A stretch of 64,000 nucleotides of DNA from Gnetum montanum (GCA_015680685.1 MNCI01020673.1:393944-457943), one strand, 5' to 3'; counted from the stretch's first letter, positions 23,651 through 35,807 are shown. Made by a program: numbers and translations. The notes: generated from the letters alone by a model not told the origin.

Positions 23651-24249
23651 ACCCCACTTCCATTATATCTTTTCAAGTCTCATGATTATGAAAATAGAAA
23701 TTTACTTATCTACATATTTTCTTCTATAACCTGCTATTGTAGTTTGTTTTTACTAATCTTAAACCATGGATCACTAATTATTTGAAAAACATGAATGTCT
23801 TGAGTTTCCTTTACGAAGGAGAACTATCTAACCATATCATCCCTTAATCATATAGCTAGCTGGATAAGGCACCCTTAAGAATCATTAACTATATGAGCCC
23901 TTCTAGGGTTTGGCATCTTTACACATACTCAAAACTAGCTTCATGTTTTCTTGTCCCAAAAGAAGATGTCTTTCAGCAGGTGAAAACATCTTTAAACCCC
24001 CAAACCCTGTGATGTCTCTGTTGAAGCCCAAACTTGCCTAATAAATTCCCTTTTATAAAAGCATCATTTGCAAATCATCATCCTCTGTTTCATCTGAGCA
24101 TACCGCGTATGCTAAATCGGGAAAAAAAAACGGGTTGCTTATTTGTTATTTGCCGCTGCAATGTATATGGTAATTTTCTTGATGACAATTTAATTTATAC
24201 ACCTTTGTTGGCAACGCAAAATACAGATCTTAAAGCAAGAGTAAACGAT
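23651..24249. other. Spacer downstream of P5CS
   Basis: No gene was recognised between the SINE-like pair and the putative P5CS polyadenylation signal. Confidence 0.4.
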
Positions 24250-24250
24250 T

Positions 24251-24256
24251 TTTATT
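24251..24256 (-). terminator. Possible P5CS polyadenylation signal
   Basis: AATAAA on the minus strand, about 275 bp beyond the P5CS stop codon. The distance suits a plant 3' UTR. Plant signals are loose, so this is tentative. Confidence 0.35.
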
Positions 24257-24528
24257 GATGCATAATCCAATTAACCTATTACCAGCCGCATGAAACCTAG
24301 CTTCAGCAGCATTACGTGAACACTAACAGTAGCAAGAAGACTAATCGGGTACAGAACCACAGGAAGGGTAACCGGGTGCAGATGATAAGATGATGTGATC
24401 CTATTATACTCTATTACAGACAGTGCAGATGAAATTTCAGGGTCCTTGTAAATATTTAGTAGGAATTACCATGAACAACGTGAATGTGGTTCCATTTTAT
24501 GAGGCACTAAAAAATGGTAAATATTACG

Positions 24529-24766
24529 CTAGTATGCAAAATGCTGCTTTGTTTGATGACCAGCCCTGGCGAAATTTAGCAAAGCCTCCCGAGCTCTGAC
24601 ATCTGGACTGCAGGAAGACTTCATGTCACTATTTATCCCTGCTGGCTTCCCATTCAAATGTTTGTGCGTTACTAGTTCCTCAAGCTTCAGATCTGATGGA
24701 AGATCTTTGTGGTTGAATACCACACCATGATCCCCGTCTACAACGTGCCCATGGCCTCTAAGTAGC
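24529..24766 (-). CDS. P5CS: P5CS last exon with ~50-residue C-terminal extension
   Basis: After the conserved end of the reductase half ([18 protein letters not shown], residues about 694-711) the frame stays open for about 55 more residues, to TAG at 24,529. Angiosperm P5CS proteins such as Arabidopsis P5CS1 stop within a few residues of this point. The tail has a Lys/Glu/His-rich first part ([12 protein letters not shown]), a Ser/Cys stretch (MKSSCSPD) and a possible helix ([14 protein letters not shown]). No known domain was recognised. Confidence 0.9.
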
Positions 24767-27700
24767 CTGTAACCAGGGGGAAAAAGAGGTTTGATTACTT
24801 GGGTGAGGTTATAAATGATAGGAAACAGAAGTTGAAGCTGATTTTTAATGTTCTATTACGTCTAGAAAAAGGCCCTTGTCGATCTCTGTACAGACTCTCC
24901 AACATGTGAATTTGCATAGGATATTCAACAAAAATGATTTGAATAATAGATAAGAGGAAGTAGAAAAAACCAAAATTCCATTGCAGGCCAGTACAAGAGA
25001 ACATGGTATAAGCTCTTAACAGAGCAAAAACTTGAATATCTGTGTATGTAAAATCAGTACCATCGAGTTGTCATAAGCCCTTCCACTCCAACTGGACCTC
25101 GGGCATGGATTCTGCTCGTACTTATTCCAACCTGCGTGAATTTTATATGCACAAAAAATTGTTATGTTTGTATTCATTTCATTTTCATATATATGTACCC
25201 TGCGCCTGCAAATGGAGGACTATTGAGTTTTCTTATTCTACCTCAGCACCTAAACCAAATCGAGTACCATCACAGAATCGAGTACTTGCATTGTGGAAGA
25301 CGGCAGCACTGTTTATCAGTCCAAGAATAAACACTTGTTCAGTGTCAGATTTACTTGGATGGCAATAAAGAGGAAATTTCACATTTCACAACCTCATGGT
25401 TATATCAAGACAGAAACGGGTTTCTTGTTGAAAACTGTAGTAAACTCAAACAAGTACCTGTCAAGTTGATGCAAGAAAGTCTCTGCGGCATTATTATCTT
25501 CTGTTACAATGCTGTCTGTGTGCGCACTGACAATTCATCCAATTTATGGTTTGTTACAATGATTTCAAAACTTTAGAACTAATTGAAACGACGTTTTTTT
25601 CGTATGGTACCTTCCATGTTCATGAATGTGAGCAATTGCAGCCTCAACATCTTCCACTATTTCTAAAGTGCATGCCAGTGAACTATATTCATGATGGAAG
25701 CTGCTTGCAGCAGGTAAATTCAGAAGATCCCTAGCTTTTGGCCCTCCGTAGAGTGTTACTCCTAGAGTAAGACAATTAATGCATTTAAGAGGTAAATTTT
25801 AATTTCCGTTCATACACCATAAGTCAGTCGATTTAAATCTGCTATTGACGCCTGCTTTTGTGAGAACTAAAAAATAAGAGATCACTGCATAGTCTTTGAT
25901 ATCTAGCATGTATTATGTAAGTTTGTTTTTGTTTTTGGGTTTTTCCCCCTCTTTATTTGGCTGCTTCTGTAAATATAGCTGTAACTAGGACCTCTCTGTG
26001 AATACACCTGGTAAGTGTGAAACCTTACCATAAGTAAAATGTTTAACCCACCTGCTGTTTGTAAGGTCAGGATAAGATCAGAAAGTCCTCCATTTTTAGC
26101 CAAATCTTCATGCACTAACAACGTTTCCTGTGAAGGGTATAGAATACGTGTTTCCAATTCAAATTCAATAAATTAATAGTTCCGAACATTATAATTCCAG
26201 TCAGTCTCAATTTAAAAATTTACCATTGCATTGCAAGCTGCAGGATAGTCGGTCTTTGCATCCACAATTATCTGTTTTGCCATATCCAGATTGGCAGCTT
26301 TATCAACATATACATGGCAGACTCCATCTAAAAGCCATGTCATTGCCAGTATGTCAGCAATTTGTTGTTGCCATTATGTAAGCAAATTTTCTATAATCCC
26401 AGTAAGGCAGATTCTTCTTCATTCTCGTGTGCAGAAAAAAATACCTGAATGACTAAGTACAGGAATTTTCGTGCTTTCTTTAATTTGTTGAACAAGCTTG
26501 TTGCTGCCTCTCGGAATAACAAGGTCTATAACGTCATCCAGCTGGAAAGGAATGTTAAAACATTTACGTTAGTTGAAGACTTTCTGGAAAAAATAAACGA
26601 ATTCAGTATTAAATATGGAAACAAAGCAAACCATACCTTCAAAAGGTCTGGAATTTCGTCTCTTGAAGTTACTAGTCCAATGAGGTTTTTCCCTACCTTT
26701 TCTGGTAGGACATCAGTGATAACCTGCATTATCGAATTTACTTAATTATTCCCCTCAAACATCCATTGAAGCTCAAAAAACTAGGCAAGTAAAGAGTTTT
26801 TTTGAGAGGGAATTTATTGACAGTGCAACATGCCTTGTGCAAAATAGCATTTGTGCGAGCTGCTTCTTTGCCCCCTTTTAGAAGTAGACCATTTCCACTT
26901 CTAATTGCTAATGACGCTATCTGCAGGCATAAGTGAAATCAGTTTTTAAAATCCTTTTTAGGAATAAACTTTTCAGATTGGTAAGGCATGTCCAACCAAG
27001 ATCAACAGAATGTACCTGAACTAATGCATCCGGCCTAGATTCAAAAACAACAAGCAACACACCTAAAGGGCTGGCAGTTCTCTCCAAAATAAGCCCGTCT
27101 GCTAACTGAATTCGAATAGAGATAATTAAATCCACAAAGTACAAAACAAAGGGAAATTTAAATCTAGATTATTATGAGGATTGAATTCCTTGATTGTTAG
27201 AATTGAGCCTAGCCTGCTAGCAAGCTTGTATCATTCATCTTCCACCATCTGTCCAAGTCCTGAAAATTGGGGGGAAAAAAAAAGAAAAAAACAAATGAAG
27301 ATTACCTGTGTCCTTTTCTGAACCTGTCCAATTGGATCAGCCATCTCTGCAAGTGCTCTTACTGCCTTTGCCAATCCGGCAATCTGCAAAATTATTTGAC
27401 ATTAATGTAAATATTCTCCCAGCATTGGCTAAAACGTCCCAACTAATAAAGGAATAAGACAATAAGCTAATAGTATAATAAAAGAAATTTGTAAAATACC
27501 TTTTCAGGTTTTAACATCAACCGAGCAATCATTGATTTTGATATGCCCGCCTGCTGTGCCACGGCAACATCAATATCATTTTCATTCAGGATCAACGCTT
27601 GGTTGGCTTCTAATGCATTAGCCACGTCAATTAGGATAGAATCCCGCTCCTGAGATGAAAGGCTCTGGAGCATCGCAAAAAAATTATTAGCAGAATAAAG

Positions 27701-30700
27701 ATCACGGATAAATGGAATCCATAAGCAATAAGCGAGAAGGAAAAAAAGAGGCTAATTTGAACAGTCACTGTTGCATATATAATTTTGTATTGAAAAATGT
27801 TGAGTTAACTCGACCTGCAAGCATCTGCTTGCCGCCCTTGCAGTATCTGCCATCTGGCGAGCAGAGAAATCTTTGCCTGGAATCCATAGATGTGCATCTT
27901 TATGGAAAAGTGTACCTTTTTGCTCACCGCGAAGAACGCTCAATATTCCATTCGTATCAAACCCACTGTAAAAAAGACAGAAAAAACAAGAAAATTAAAA
28001 GTAAGAAAGCCTTTTAGTGCTTAATTGTTGCAACAACATAAAAGGAGAAACAAAAGTATAAATCATAGAGTCAAACAACTCTTCTGATAATGCGTACAAA
28101 TTCTTGACGTGCTGGCAAATCTTTGAAAATCAAATTCCACGTTCTAGATTTTTAAGGAGAGTTCGCATTTTTTTAATACAGTGATTTATAGGTTTTTAAA
28201 AAATATATTTTTACAAGTTTGAAGTTAAAAGTAACTAACTGTGTTCAGCTAAGAAAGCACAATTCTAGTTCTTGAAATGCAATGCAAACCTGGTAATGAC
28301 AACGGGGACACCAGCGGTGGCGGCGTAGTCTGCAGCTTTGACTTTGGCAGTCATACCCCCTCTTCCTACTCGGGATTTTTCGCCAAATGTAATCTCTTCA
28401 CAAAGTTTTTCTTTCACGTATGTATGAATAAGTTTAGATCGGGGGTCACTGGGAGGACCACTGTAAAGTCCCTCAACGTCACTGAGAAGAATGAGCAAAT
28501 CGGCTTGCAGTTCAAGGGCTAAGAGTGCAGCCAAACTATCGTTGTCCCAAAATATCCCCGACGAATCCTGCATTTTCATGGAAACAGATAATGCATTCCA
28601 TTACAATCTTAGATCTTAGATAAAATAGATGGAACGCTTATGTTCGGTTCAACTCTTCCATACAAATACACTGGAACTCATGAAAAGGATATGTAATTAT
28701 GCACACAGACAACATGCTAAAATGAAATAAAGTTAGACGTAGGTCATCACCTGGTATGGTGCATTCCTCGTACTGATTGCATCATTTTCATTGAAAACCG
28801 GAACCACTCGAAGATCAAGCAATGAGTTTACCGTATCAGTGAGTTGACTTCGAAATGCAGTGTTTTTGAAATCGTTATCCGTAACCAAAAACTGCGAAGA
28901 TGCAACATCCAGCTGCAGAAAAGGTTTTCATTAGAGAAGATGTGTATATCTGTGATTCTTAAAACTTCCAAGCGCCCACGCGTTTTTTCTTTTTTTCTCT
29001 TTTTTTTAAAAAAATTTTAATATCTTTTGTCATGAACCGTTGATTGTACCTGCGTAAAAAGGGTGTCATAAAGAGACATTAAACCGCTTTGACCGATGGC
29101 GGCACAAGGTTTGCCATCAAGCTCAACCTCAGGTTTTTGTAGATCAACAAAACTGTAGTGCAGAACGTACGAAAATATTGCAACAAGGTTATCATGTACC
29201 CGAAGAAATTTAGTTTAATGAAATGAAAACTTTGTCTAGACTAAAATATTAATAGCTGGGATGACGACCAGACCTGCTGTTGATGAGTTTCCTGTAACGA
29301 AGCTTTTGCCTTCCAACTCCAACAGCACCGGACGTTACCACCAACACTTCGTAACCCATATTTAGTAGATCTTTAACCTGCACAAATTAAGATAAATGAA
29401 TATAAGTAAGTGCACACTGCAGGGCCAGCAGGGGACTTGATTTAACCACAAACATTAGCGTTCTTGTTGAATGCTTGAATTTACCTGCTCGCATAATGAT
29501 CCAAGACGACCCAGTGCTAAATGGCCATCATGCCTTGTGACTACGGCTGTGCCGACCTGAGAATCATAAAAATAGATTTGAAATTTTAATATTCAAAATT
29601 CCATTAAAGTAAATTGAAGAGTTGCCAAGAAGTCTTGAAGCTCCAAGCTTATTGATATTTGTTAGAACTGAAATAATTCATGTTCTTAAAATTATAACAT
29701 AAACAGTGGTACGATGAATTAGAAGGAATTTTCGCATTGTTACCCTCAGCAGCATTTCATGTAAAATCATGTACACATGGAGTTCTAAAGCCAGATGATT
29801 TTAAAACGAGGAGATAGAATGATCATGCAAGTGGTACATTCATTCAATTGTCATCATCATGGTATAATCCTAGAATTCGGGATCGGTCTCATTACATTTC
29901 TTTCGTCTTGTTCATTTTTGTCCAGCACATCCATCCCAAACGAAATGAATTGTCCCATGAATTTAATGGTGCCCAGCCCCACGACCAAAGTAAAAGTGGT
30001 TTCGGCCTACAGGTAACTGTACGGGTACGATAACGCATAAGCTGACGTTGTGAGGTATCCTATGTAGGACCTTCAACGGACCAGGAGATTATACACTGAC
30101 GCTGAATTCCCTTCAATAATAGAGTGAGTGTAAGGTTTTTCCAGCTTTCCTTACCCGGTACAAGAAATGGGAGGGTATCGACAGACAAAGGAGACAATGA
30201 ATGTAATTTGGATTGTGCTTACGTTAAACAATTGAAAAAAAAAATTTGTGAGACAATGTTGAAACAAGCTAGTGAAGTCGCACTGAAAATTAAAGTTAAA
30301 TAGACCAAATTTTTCTTAAAGGATAGACTGGGTGGCCTATGCATGTGAATTGGTCCTCTGGTAGTTTACGTTAAAGACATGAAACGTTGAGGGAAGACTG
30401 GGATTTTATTCCACCGGACACTAGACTCCATAGAGTAGTTCAAACCATGGAGCAAAAGGTTTTTCGCACGTAACTCAGCTTGCCGCTAGGAAATTGAAGG
30501 GAAGACTATTCCATTGCAGCGGTACGGTTTTAATTTGCTTATTATATGATCAGTGCTAGTGTTCTAATTTGACTATAATTTGAACATATATCTTCTGTAA
30601 ATAAAATACTGTTTTTTGGTTGTGCTTTGTTCAACTACAGAGTTGGTTGTAAGCCAGCAAATCTAAATAAATTATGCCCCCTAACCAATTTTTTAAAGTG

Positions 30701-33700
30701 ACAAAACACAGCTTAGGTTCTCAGAATGAGAATGACCCGACGACACGACAAAAGTACCCTGTGGACACAGCCTCGGTTCTGAGCATGAGAACGACCCGAA
30801 GACAAACATAGCCCGTGCGCCGAAAGCCTAACGACAAGAGACGAGTGGGATTCGTTGATTTAGGGTCCACGGCATCACATCAACTAATTACTAAGGGCTT
30901 GGCATGTCATGGGTTTTGGTTTGTCTGTTAACCATGGAAAGTGGTACACCGGCAAACCGTGATACAATTTATCATTGTTTCTTTTGTAAAGCTATAGTCT
31001 TTTAATATCAGTTGCACGTCAGAATCAGAATGAACCGACGACACGATCGAAGTACCCCGTGGACACAGCCTTGGTTCTGAGCATGAGAACGACCCGAAGA
31101 CAAACATACCCCGTGCCTCGAAAGCCTGACGACAAGAGACGAGCGGTATTGATTGATTTGGGGTCCACGACATCACATCAAATAATTACTAAGGGCTTGG
31201 CATGCCATGGTTTTTTGGTTCTTATGCTAACCATGGCAAGTGGACCATGACACAATTTATCATTGTTTCTTTTCTAAAGATAGAGTCTTTGATAATTAAT
31301 TTTAGTTGCATGGTTTCTACCGAACTGCAATCGTCCAGACATGTTGCGAACATTCAGGTATTTGCAAAGATATAGTCTTTGAGAATTAATTTCAATTGCA
31401 TGGTTTCTAGCTAATTTCAACTGTCCGAACATGTTGTGAATATTCATGTAAATGTACCATAAGTTAAAACGTAAGTTAAAACTAAAAGCCATACCATAAG
31501 TTAAAACATAAGTTAAAACTAAAAGCCATGCCATAGTACAAAACAATGCATGTGACAAATAACATAGATCATGGCCAATTTACTGCTTTAATATGGCAGT
31601 GCCATAATCCAAAAACCTAAACATGTTACAAAAACCATAACATACAATTGGGCCCTAAAACCATGCCTCTACACACCAAACATGGCACTGGTCCCTTCAA
31701 ATAAAGAAGTCTCAACGCTTTGCAAAAACATGAATAAAAAAAAAGGTGTATAACCTAACCAAGCTTTGGAATTTCAAATATATTTTAAGCATAAGGGCAA
31801 AATTTAAGTTAAAGTTTCAAGATACTTCTTTCCTACTTTTAAAGCTTTTTTCCTTTTTACTATTCTTCACCGAAAATTTATTAAAGCTTCTTTTTCCTTT
31901 TTACTCTTCTTCCTTGAAAATTAAAATAAAATGTCATACAACTTCACCATATTTTCTAAATGGTTTAGGCTAAACCAAGTTTTTTCTTGATGGTCACTTT
32001 AAAAGTTCAAATTCTTTCCAAAAACTAAAACCAAGTTTTCTTTCAAAATAGTTCCAAATTTTTAATTCTTTAATTTGTAGCTTTTCTTATGAATAAGAAA
32101 TACCATTGCAACATAAAATAACTTAGAAATCATAATTATTCTATGAGTTTCAACAACTATCTAATTGAATAGATTGATGATATTGCTTCTGTATTTGATT
32201 CAATCTCTTCAAATTTTAATCAAGATATGCATACAAATTAATACCGATTAATTTATGACCAAATTCTCACCGATTAAAAGGACATGTTGATCATACCCTA
32301 TATAGCATATACAAACAAGCATATGCGACGCATAAAAATTGTTACGTTTGCAATTCCTAAAAGTTGAAGCCTAATTTCCGTATAAATAACCAAAAACACG
32401 CAAAAAGGCATCAAATTCCAACCCTGACCCTGACACAAGCTTCAGCTACGTTCAACGCCAGTTCCGTATAAGTTTTAGTTTCCTCGTTGAGGATAACAAA
32501 AATAACCTTAATAAGTGAAGCATGTTTTAACGAGTTAAGCAAACCCCATGGTGCAGGCCACTAAGAGCCCAACAGCGGGATGCCAGGATGTGCGCCCAAA
32601 AATAACATATGGCTACGATTTGGCCGATGTGATACGTGTAGCAAAACTGAAGGGTAGCATGTGAGTCCAAGGAGAAACTATAGCCAGTTTGGCCCCGAGA
32701 GCCCTCTTGATTTTTTATAAAAAGCTCTGCGGCCCCAGCGCAGTTGCTCAGAGGCGTGCACGCGAAGTACTACGCAGTGGTTAAGGGGCCCCAGGCCATG
32801 ACTCCCATCAGACACGACTAAGCTTTACTGAAAAGCCAAACTACGTGGCGTTCAGACCTCACGATGCAACGAACGCTTACCACAATCTTGCGAACACGAA
32901 GTGGTGGTAATTGGAGCCGACACGCAGGCACGTGCTACTCCTGTGCTCTATAGTTGTCTAAATCACAATAATCAATCCGTATCTCGATTTCCAGCAGGCG
33001 ATAATCTGCGCAGTCGTAAACAGTAACGACGGCGCCTTGTTAAACAATTGAAGCAGAAGCAGGGTCAATTGGTGATGAGAAAGGTATCTTGTCTCTCTGG
33101 CGTGGATCTGACCCGCGGAGAAACCTAAGGATCGTCCAGGCACCATCTGTGGTTAATCCACGCTCCGGATAACCGAGAGTCCGTGACCCACCGCATCTGC
33201 ACAGCAGCAGATATTCTCCATCTCCATGTCCATAGCTTTGCGAAAATACGGTCAAGTTCCTCGTTTATGGCCTCACAGCTTGTATTATTCACTTTTATTG
33301 TCTCGCAAAATTAATTGTGGTAATCTAAAACTCAAGCCCTCACCCTTCCCTACTCTCGGTTTGGTGAACAAATCAGTCACAAAACTGTAATCTCGTTGAA
33401 GCCGTAACAGCAACCATTCAAACGGCTAAGCTACTGGACGTACAGGAAAATCGGTGGGCGTTCACTGGAGCAAAAGAATCGCTTACGCGCTTGGAGTCAA
33501 GTACAAAGAAAACGAAAAAAAAAAATGACACTAGGAAAGTGTCCAGCAGTACGGCTTCCCGTTTTAGCAAAGTGACGCTAGGAAAATGAAAGACCCAACT
33601 GACCAAGCATTGGAATCTCTCAGAAAATACTGCACACGAATGGCAGAACACGCATACCAAATGAAAGGCCATTTGTCCACACGAATCGCAGAACACGAAC

Positions 33701-34466
33701 ACCAAATGGAAGGCCATGTTTTGAAGTCGTGTAAGAAAATATCCCACAGAAAATGCCGATCAACTGTGCCGACTCATAGCTAGAACTTTTCATTTGAATC
33801 ACTCTAATTAAAATAGAGCATTCTCAGTTAAAACGCTTGGATTGACACTTGGCTGAGACCAGAATCATGGCTAAAGACTCATGGAACCGATTTTGAAGAA
33901 TCTAGACAAAATATCAGTAAGATCCCAATAGTTTGAGACGAAATTCTTCACATACGAAAATGAACAAAAAAGAAAATAACACATACGAAAATGAACAAAA
34001 AAGAAAACAATGTGACGATCATTCTTCGTGCATGTAACAATGGCTTCTCCGGAAACTAATTCTAAAATAGCGTAAAAGATATTTCGAAGATTTAGTTCTC
34101 TACCTTTTCAGAACATACTTTACTGATGGTACAGTGCAGCAATATTAAGCTTTGCTAATGAATAAACAAGTAAAAAACAGAGTTCGGTCACCGAAGTACA
34201 ATTTTCTCTAAATAGAAACAAAAAAAGGAATCTAATTGTCTTTGCTCCATTATCGTAAAATATGAAGTCACAAAACGTAATATCCATGGCCGACTTACGG
34301 CGTTTTGCAGTTCAAAAGCAGGATTCCTTACGCTCTAGCTACCTTAGGAAATTCGCAAATCACTGAAACAAAATGAAGAAAAGCAGCCGGAACAATGAAA
34401 CAAATCAAAGCTCACCTTAATGACAATACGCTTAACATCTCGAATGAAAGCTCGAGTAATATCCAT
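24529..34466 (-). CDS. P5CS: Delta-1-pyrroline-5-carboxylate synthetase (20 coding exons, 766 residues)
   Basis: Bifunctional enzyme of proline synthesis. It phosphorylates glutamate and reduces gamma-glutamyl phosphate to glutamate-5-semialdehyde, using ATP and NADPH. Coding exons: 34416-34466, 29485-29556, 29274-29377, 29050-29152, 28751-28912, 28290-28567, 27815-27965, 27500-27664, 27306-27383, 27016-27105, 26834-26920, 26637-26723, 26445-26541, 26224-26327, 26052-26127, 25611-25761, 25458-25526, 25242-25308, 25061-25131, 24529-24766. They total 2,301 nt with every phase closing. Kinase half: KVGTAVVT (17-24), VVTSGAVG (54-61), NENDA (151-155), [10 protein letters not shown] (234-243). Reductase half: [11 protein letters not shown] (408-418), LLLKGGKEA (430-438), IPRGSNKLV (485-493), presumed catalytic Cys540 in PAACNAM, GPVGVEG (676-682). 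Start: [13 protein letters not shown] aligns with other plant P5CS N-termini. Plant P5CS is usually about 717 residues; the excess is C-terminal. No stops or shifts, so probably functional. Confidence 0.97.
26724..26833 (-). other. P5CS: P5CS intron 11 with GC-AG boundaries
   Basis: Exon 11 ends CACAAG and the intron begins GCATGT instead of GT. It ends in ATGCAG before VITDVLP. Moving the junction would break the conserved protein (HK|VITD), so the GC donor is the natural reading. GC-AG introns form a minor, known class. All 18 other introns have GT-AG ends. Confidence 0.85.
30721..31315. repeat. Tandem duplication, two ~298-bp units (P5CS intron 1)
   Basis: Unit 1 begins at 30,721 and unit 2 at 31,019. 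Both share 'gacgacacga', 'gtggacacagcc', 'ctgagcatgagaacgacc', 'gacaagagacgag', 'ttactaagggcttggcat' and 'acaatttatcattgtttct'. The units are GC-richer than the flanks and diverged by roughly a tenth. Confidence 0.85.
31276..31455. repeat. Tandem duplication, two 90-bp units (P5CS intron 1)
   Basis: Units at 31,276 and 31,366 share 'agtctttga', 'gttgcatggtttcta' and 'acatgttg'. The array starts inside the tail of the 298-bp repeat, so the locus has been duplicated repeatedly. Confidence 0.75.
31457..31530. repeat. Tandem duplication, two 37-bp units
   Basis: 'ccataagttaaaac' followed by 'aagttaaaactaaaagcc' occurs at 31,457 and 31,494 with few differences. Confidence 0.8.
31531..32399. other. 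AT-rich part of P5CS intron 1
   Basis: No repeats or motifs worth calling were seen. Confidence 0.4.
32711..32934 (-). promoter_or_regulatory. Candidate internal promoter in P5CS intron 1
   Basis: A TATA-like palindrome (minus strand TATAAAAAA, 32,711-32,719) lies below two ACGT-core elements. These are ACGTGGC (32,843-32,849, on the plus strand), matching the abscisic-acid response element, and the G-box CACGTG (32,929-32,934). All lie in a GC-richer island. Known biology: plant P5CS genes are often induced by drought and ABA. That this island drives an alternative P5CS transcript or an enhancer effect is inference. The palindrome could also act on the plus strand. Confidence 0.3.
32940..33280. 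other. GC-richer unexplained island in P5CS intron 1
   Basis: More balanced in base composition than its flanks, with a 71-codon minus-strand frame (33,040-33,255) containing LLLCRCGG. I could not assign it to a gene or transposon family. It may be a captured gene fragment or regulatory DNA. Confidence 0.35.
33630..33720. repeat. Tandem duplication, two ~45-bp units
   Basis: 'cacacgaat' followed by 'gcagaacacg' and 'accaaatg' then 'aaggccat' occurs twice in a row. Confidence 0.7.
33949..34010. repeat. Tandem duplication, two 31-bp units
   Basis: 'cacatacgaaaatgaaca' plus 'aaaaagaaaa' repeats at 33,949 and 33,980. Confidence 0.8.
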
Positions 34467-34605
34467 GGCCGTCGCGAGGCTTTGCAGTTAAAGACCTGCA
34501 AACAAACAAAGAAGTCACAAGAAAAAATGCCAAAATTCCTCCGGCAAGGTGTTGCTGCTGCCGTTGCTTGTTTCCAAGAGCAGCCACCTGCTGCGAGTAT
34601 TTATA
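34467..34605 (-). promoter_or_regulatory. P5CS: P5CS 5' UTR and core promoter
   Basis: A TATAAATA box is read on the minus strand at 34,598-34,605. It predicts a transcription start near 34,570 and a 5' UTR of about 100 nt before ATG at 34,464-34,466. The start codon context, GACGGCCATGG, is favourable. A strong acceptor-like run, TTTGTTTGCAG, ends at about 34,497. A 5'-UTR intron with a start further upstream is therefore an alternative. Confidence 0.55.
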
Positions 34606-35807
34606 TGCGTAGAGCGTACAGAGACCAGTGGCATCCACTTTGCGTTGTAATTACTGTAAGTGAAATATTACTAATCTTAACTTTGGCTGATAAATGTTTA
34701 AGGCATAACCCGGTGCCTGAAACGGTAAAAAGTAAGGTAATAAACTGTAAAAAATTGTGTTTGTGGAAATCCGCAACCTGACGCCTGTTTGTGGAAATCC
34801 GAAAACCTCTCGTTAGAACAGAATTTGTGAAGTTCACGTCTCTGCCTTTTTGTATTTTTTTCCTCAATTAGATACTCGATATGCGTTAACATCGAACCCA
34901 AAATGTTCAAGTTAGCGTGTGAGCCCTACTAAAGACAAAAATGTGAGCCAATTAGCTGAAATACTTTTCTAACTATGATACCTACGTTTTTGCAGGAACT
35001 TTTATTATTTTATTAAATCGGTTAACGCTTTCATACTTGAGGTTAAATGAAAGGGGTTACGTCTGTTATCGTTATATTTTGGGAAAACTGATTATTTCAT
35101 TAAATTCTGTTTTCTAACTAATTAAGCGACCTACGACGAGTCCAAAAATTGTATTCAAGGAATGCGAATTCAAATAATTTGTTGCATTTAGGAGTTTCTT
35201 GTATGATTTCGCTAAGTATACATAGCGATAGCTAAGATTTTAGAGCACCCATGATAATTCAAAGGTTTGTTAACGCAAAGAGCTAGCAGGAGAGGTCCAA
35301 CGGTTTCGGTTTCCTTAATGCATCAAACTGAATCTTCTATCATCCATAAACAACTTGTCATTTACATTTTGGACTTTCCGAAAGAAAACAAGGGAAATTT
35401 TGGTTTCCAAACTTTTTACGTTACCGTTGGATGTAGGCATGGTAAACATAAATAAGATATCTTTCAACGAAAAAAAAGATGAGCCTTATTTATAACAAAA
35501 GTTTAGAAAGAGTAGCATTTTAATACATGAGAGGAGAGGTTTATTCTACACCGAAGAGTTTAAAGTCTTTTGAAAAGGAAAGCATTATAAATAGAGTTAT
35601 TCATAAGCGTTATAGATGCAAAATCAAACTATGAAAAATAATGGAGAGTTTTTTCTAGGTTTCATTCCTTTCCTACTTCATTATTTATGGGGAAAATAGG
35701 TGTTAGAATGCCTAGATATATAGGTAACATAAAAGCTTTGTAAAATGTAAGTATAACATAATAGTGTGTTAGATTAATGATAAACAGTTAAGTAGGAGGG
35801 TTGGTAG
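34606..35807. other. Upstream region of P5CS
   Basis: AT-rich DNA with no convincing gene. It presumably contains distal P5CS promoter sequence. No transposon edges were seen. Confidence 0.4.

Larger units (their letters stand above)
29557..34415 (-). other. P5CS: P5CS intron 1 (4,859 bp)
   Basis: Lies after codon 17 (VIK|VGT), with donor GTGAGC at 34,415 and acceptor TTCTCAG before 29,556. It holds several tandem duplications (30.7-31.5 kb, 33.6 kb, 33.95 kb) and a GC-richer island at about 32.4-33.3 kb. The open frames inside it (for example 33,418-33,747 and 33,040-33,255) show no clear family. It is far longer than the other 18 introns, the longest of which is a few hundred bp. Confidence 0.85.

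Noticed and set aside
28277-28522. Plus-strand open frame opposite P5CS exon 6
   Set aside because: Shadow of the highly conserved kinase exon on the other strand.
33040-33255. 71-codon minus-strand frame with LLLCRCGG as a DPH4/DnaJ-type zinc-finger gene
   Set aside because: Only a few residues resemble the motif, the rest does not fit, and it lies inside a P5CS intron without splice or start support.
33418-33747. 109-codon minus-strand open frame in P5CS intron 1
   Set aside because: It covers a tandem duplication and low-complexity Phe/Val-rich sequence, with no family resemblance.
34395-34781. 128-codon plus-strand open frame over P5CS exon 1
   Set aside because: It is antisense to the first P5CS exon, 5' UTR and promoter; the minus-strand reading is clearly the gene.
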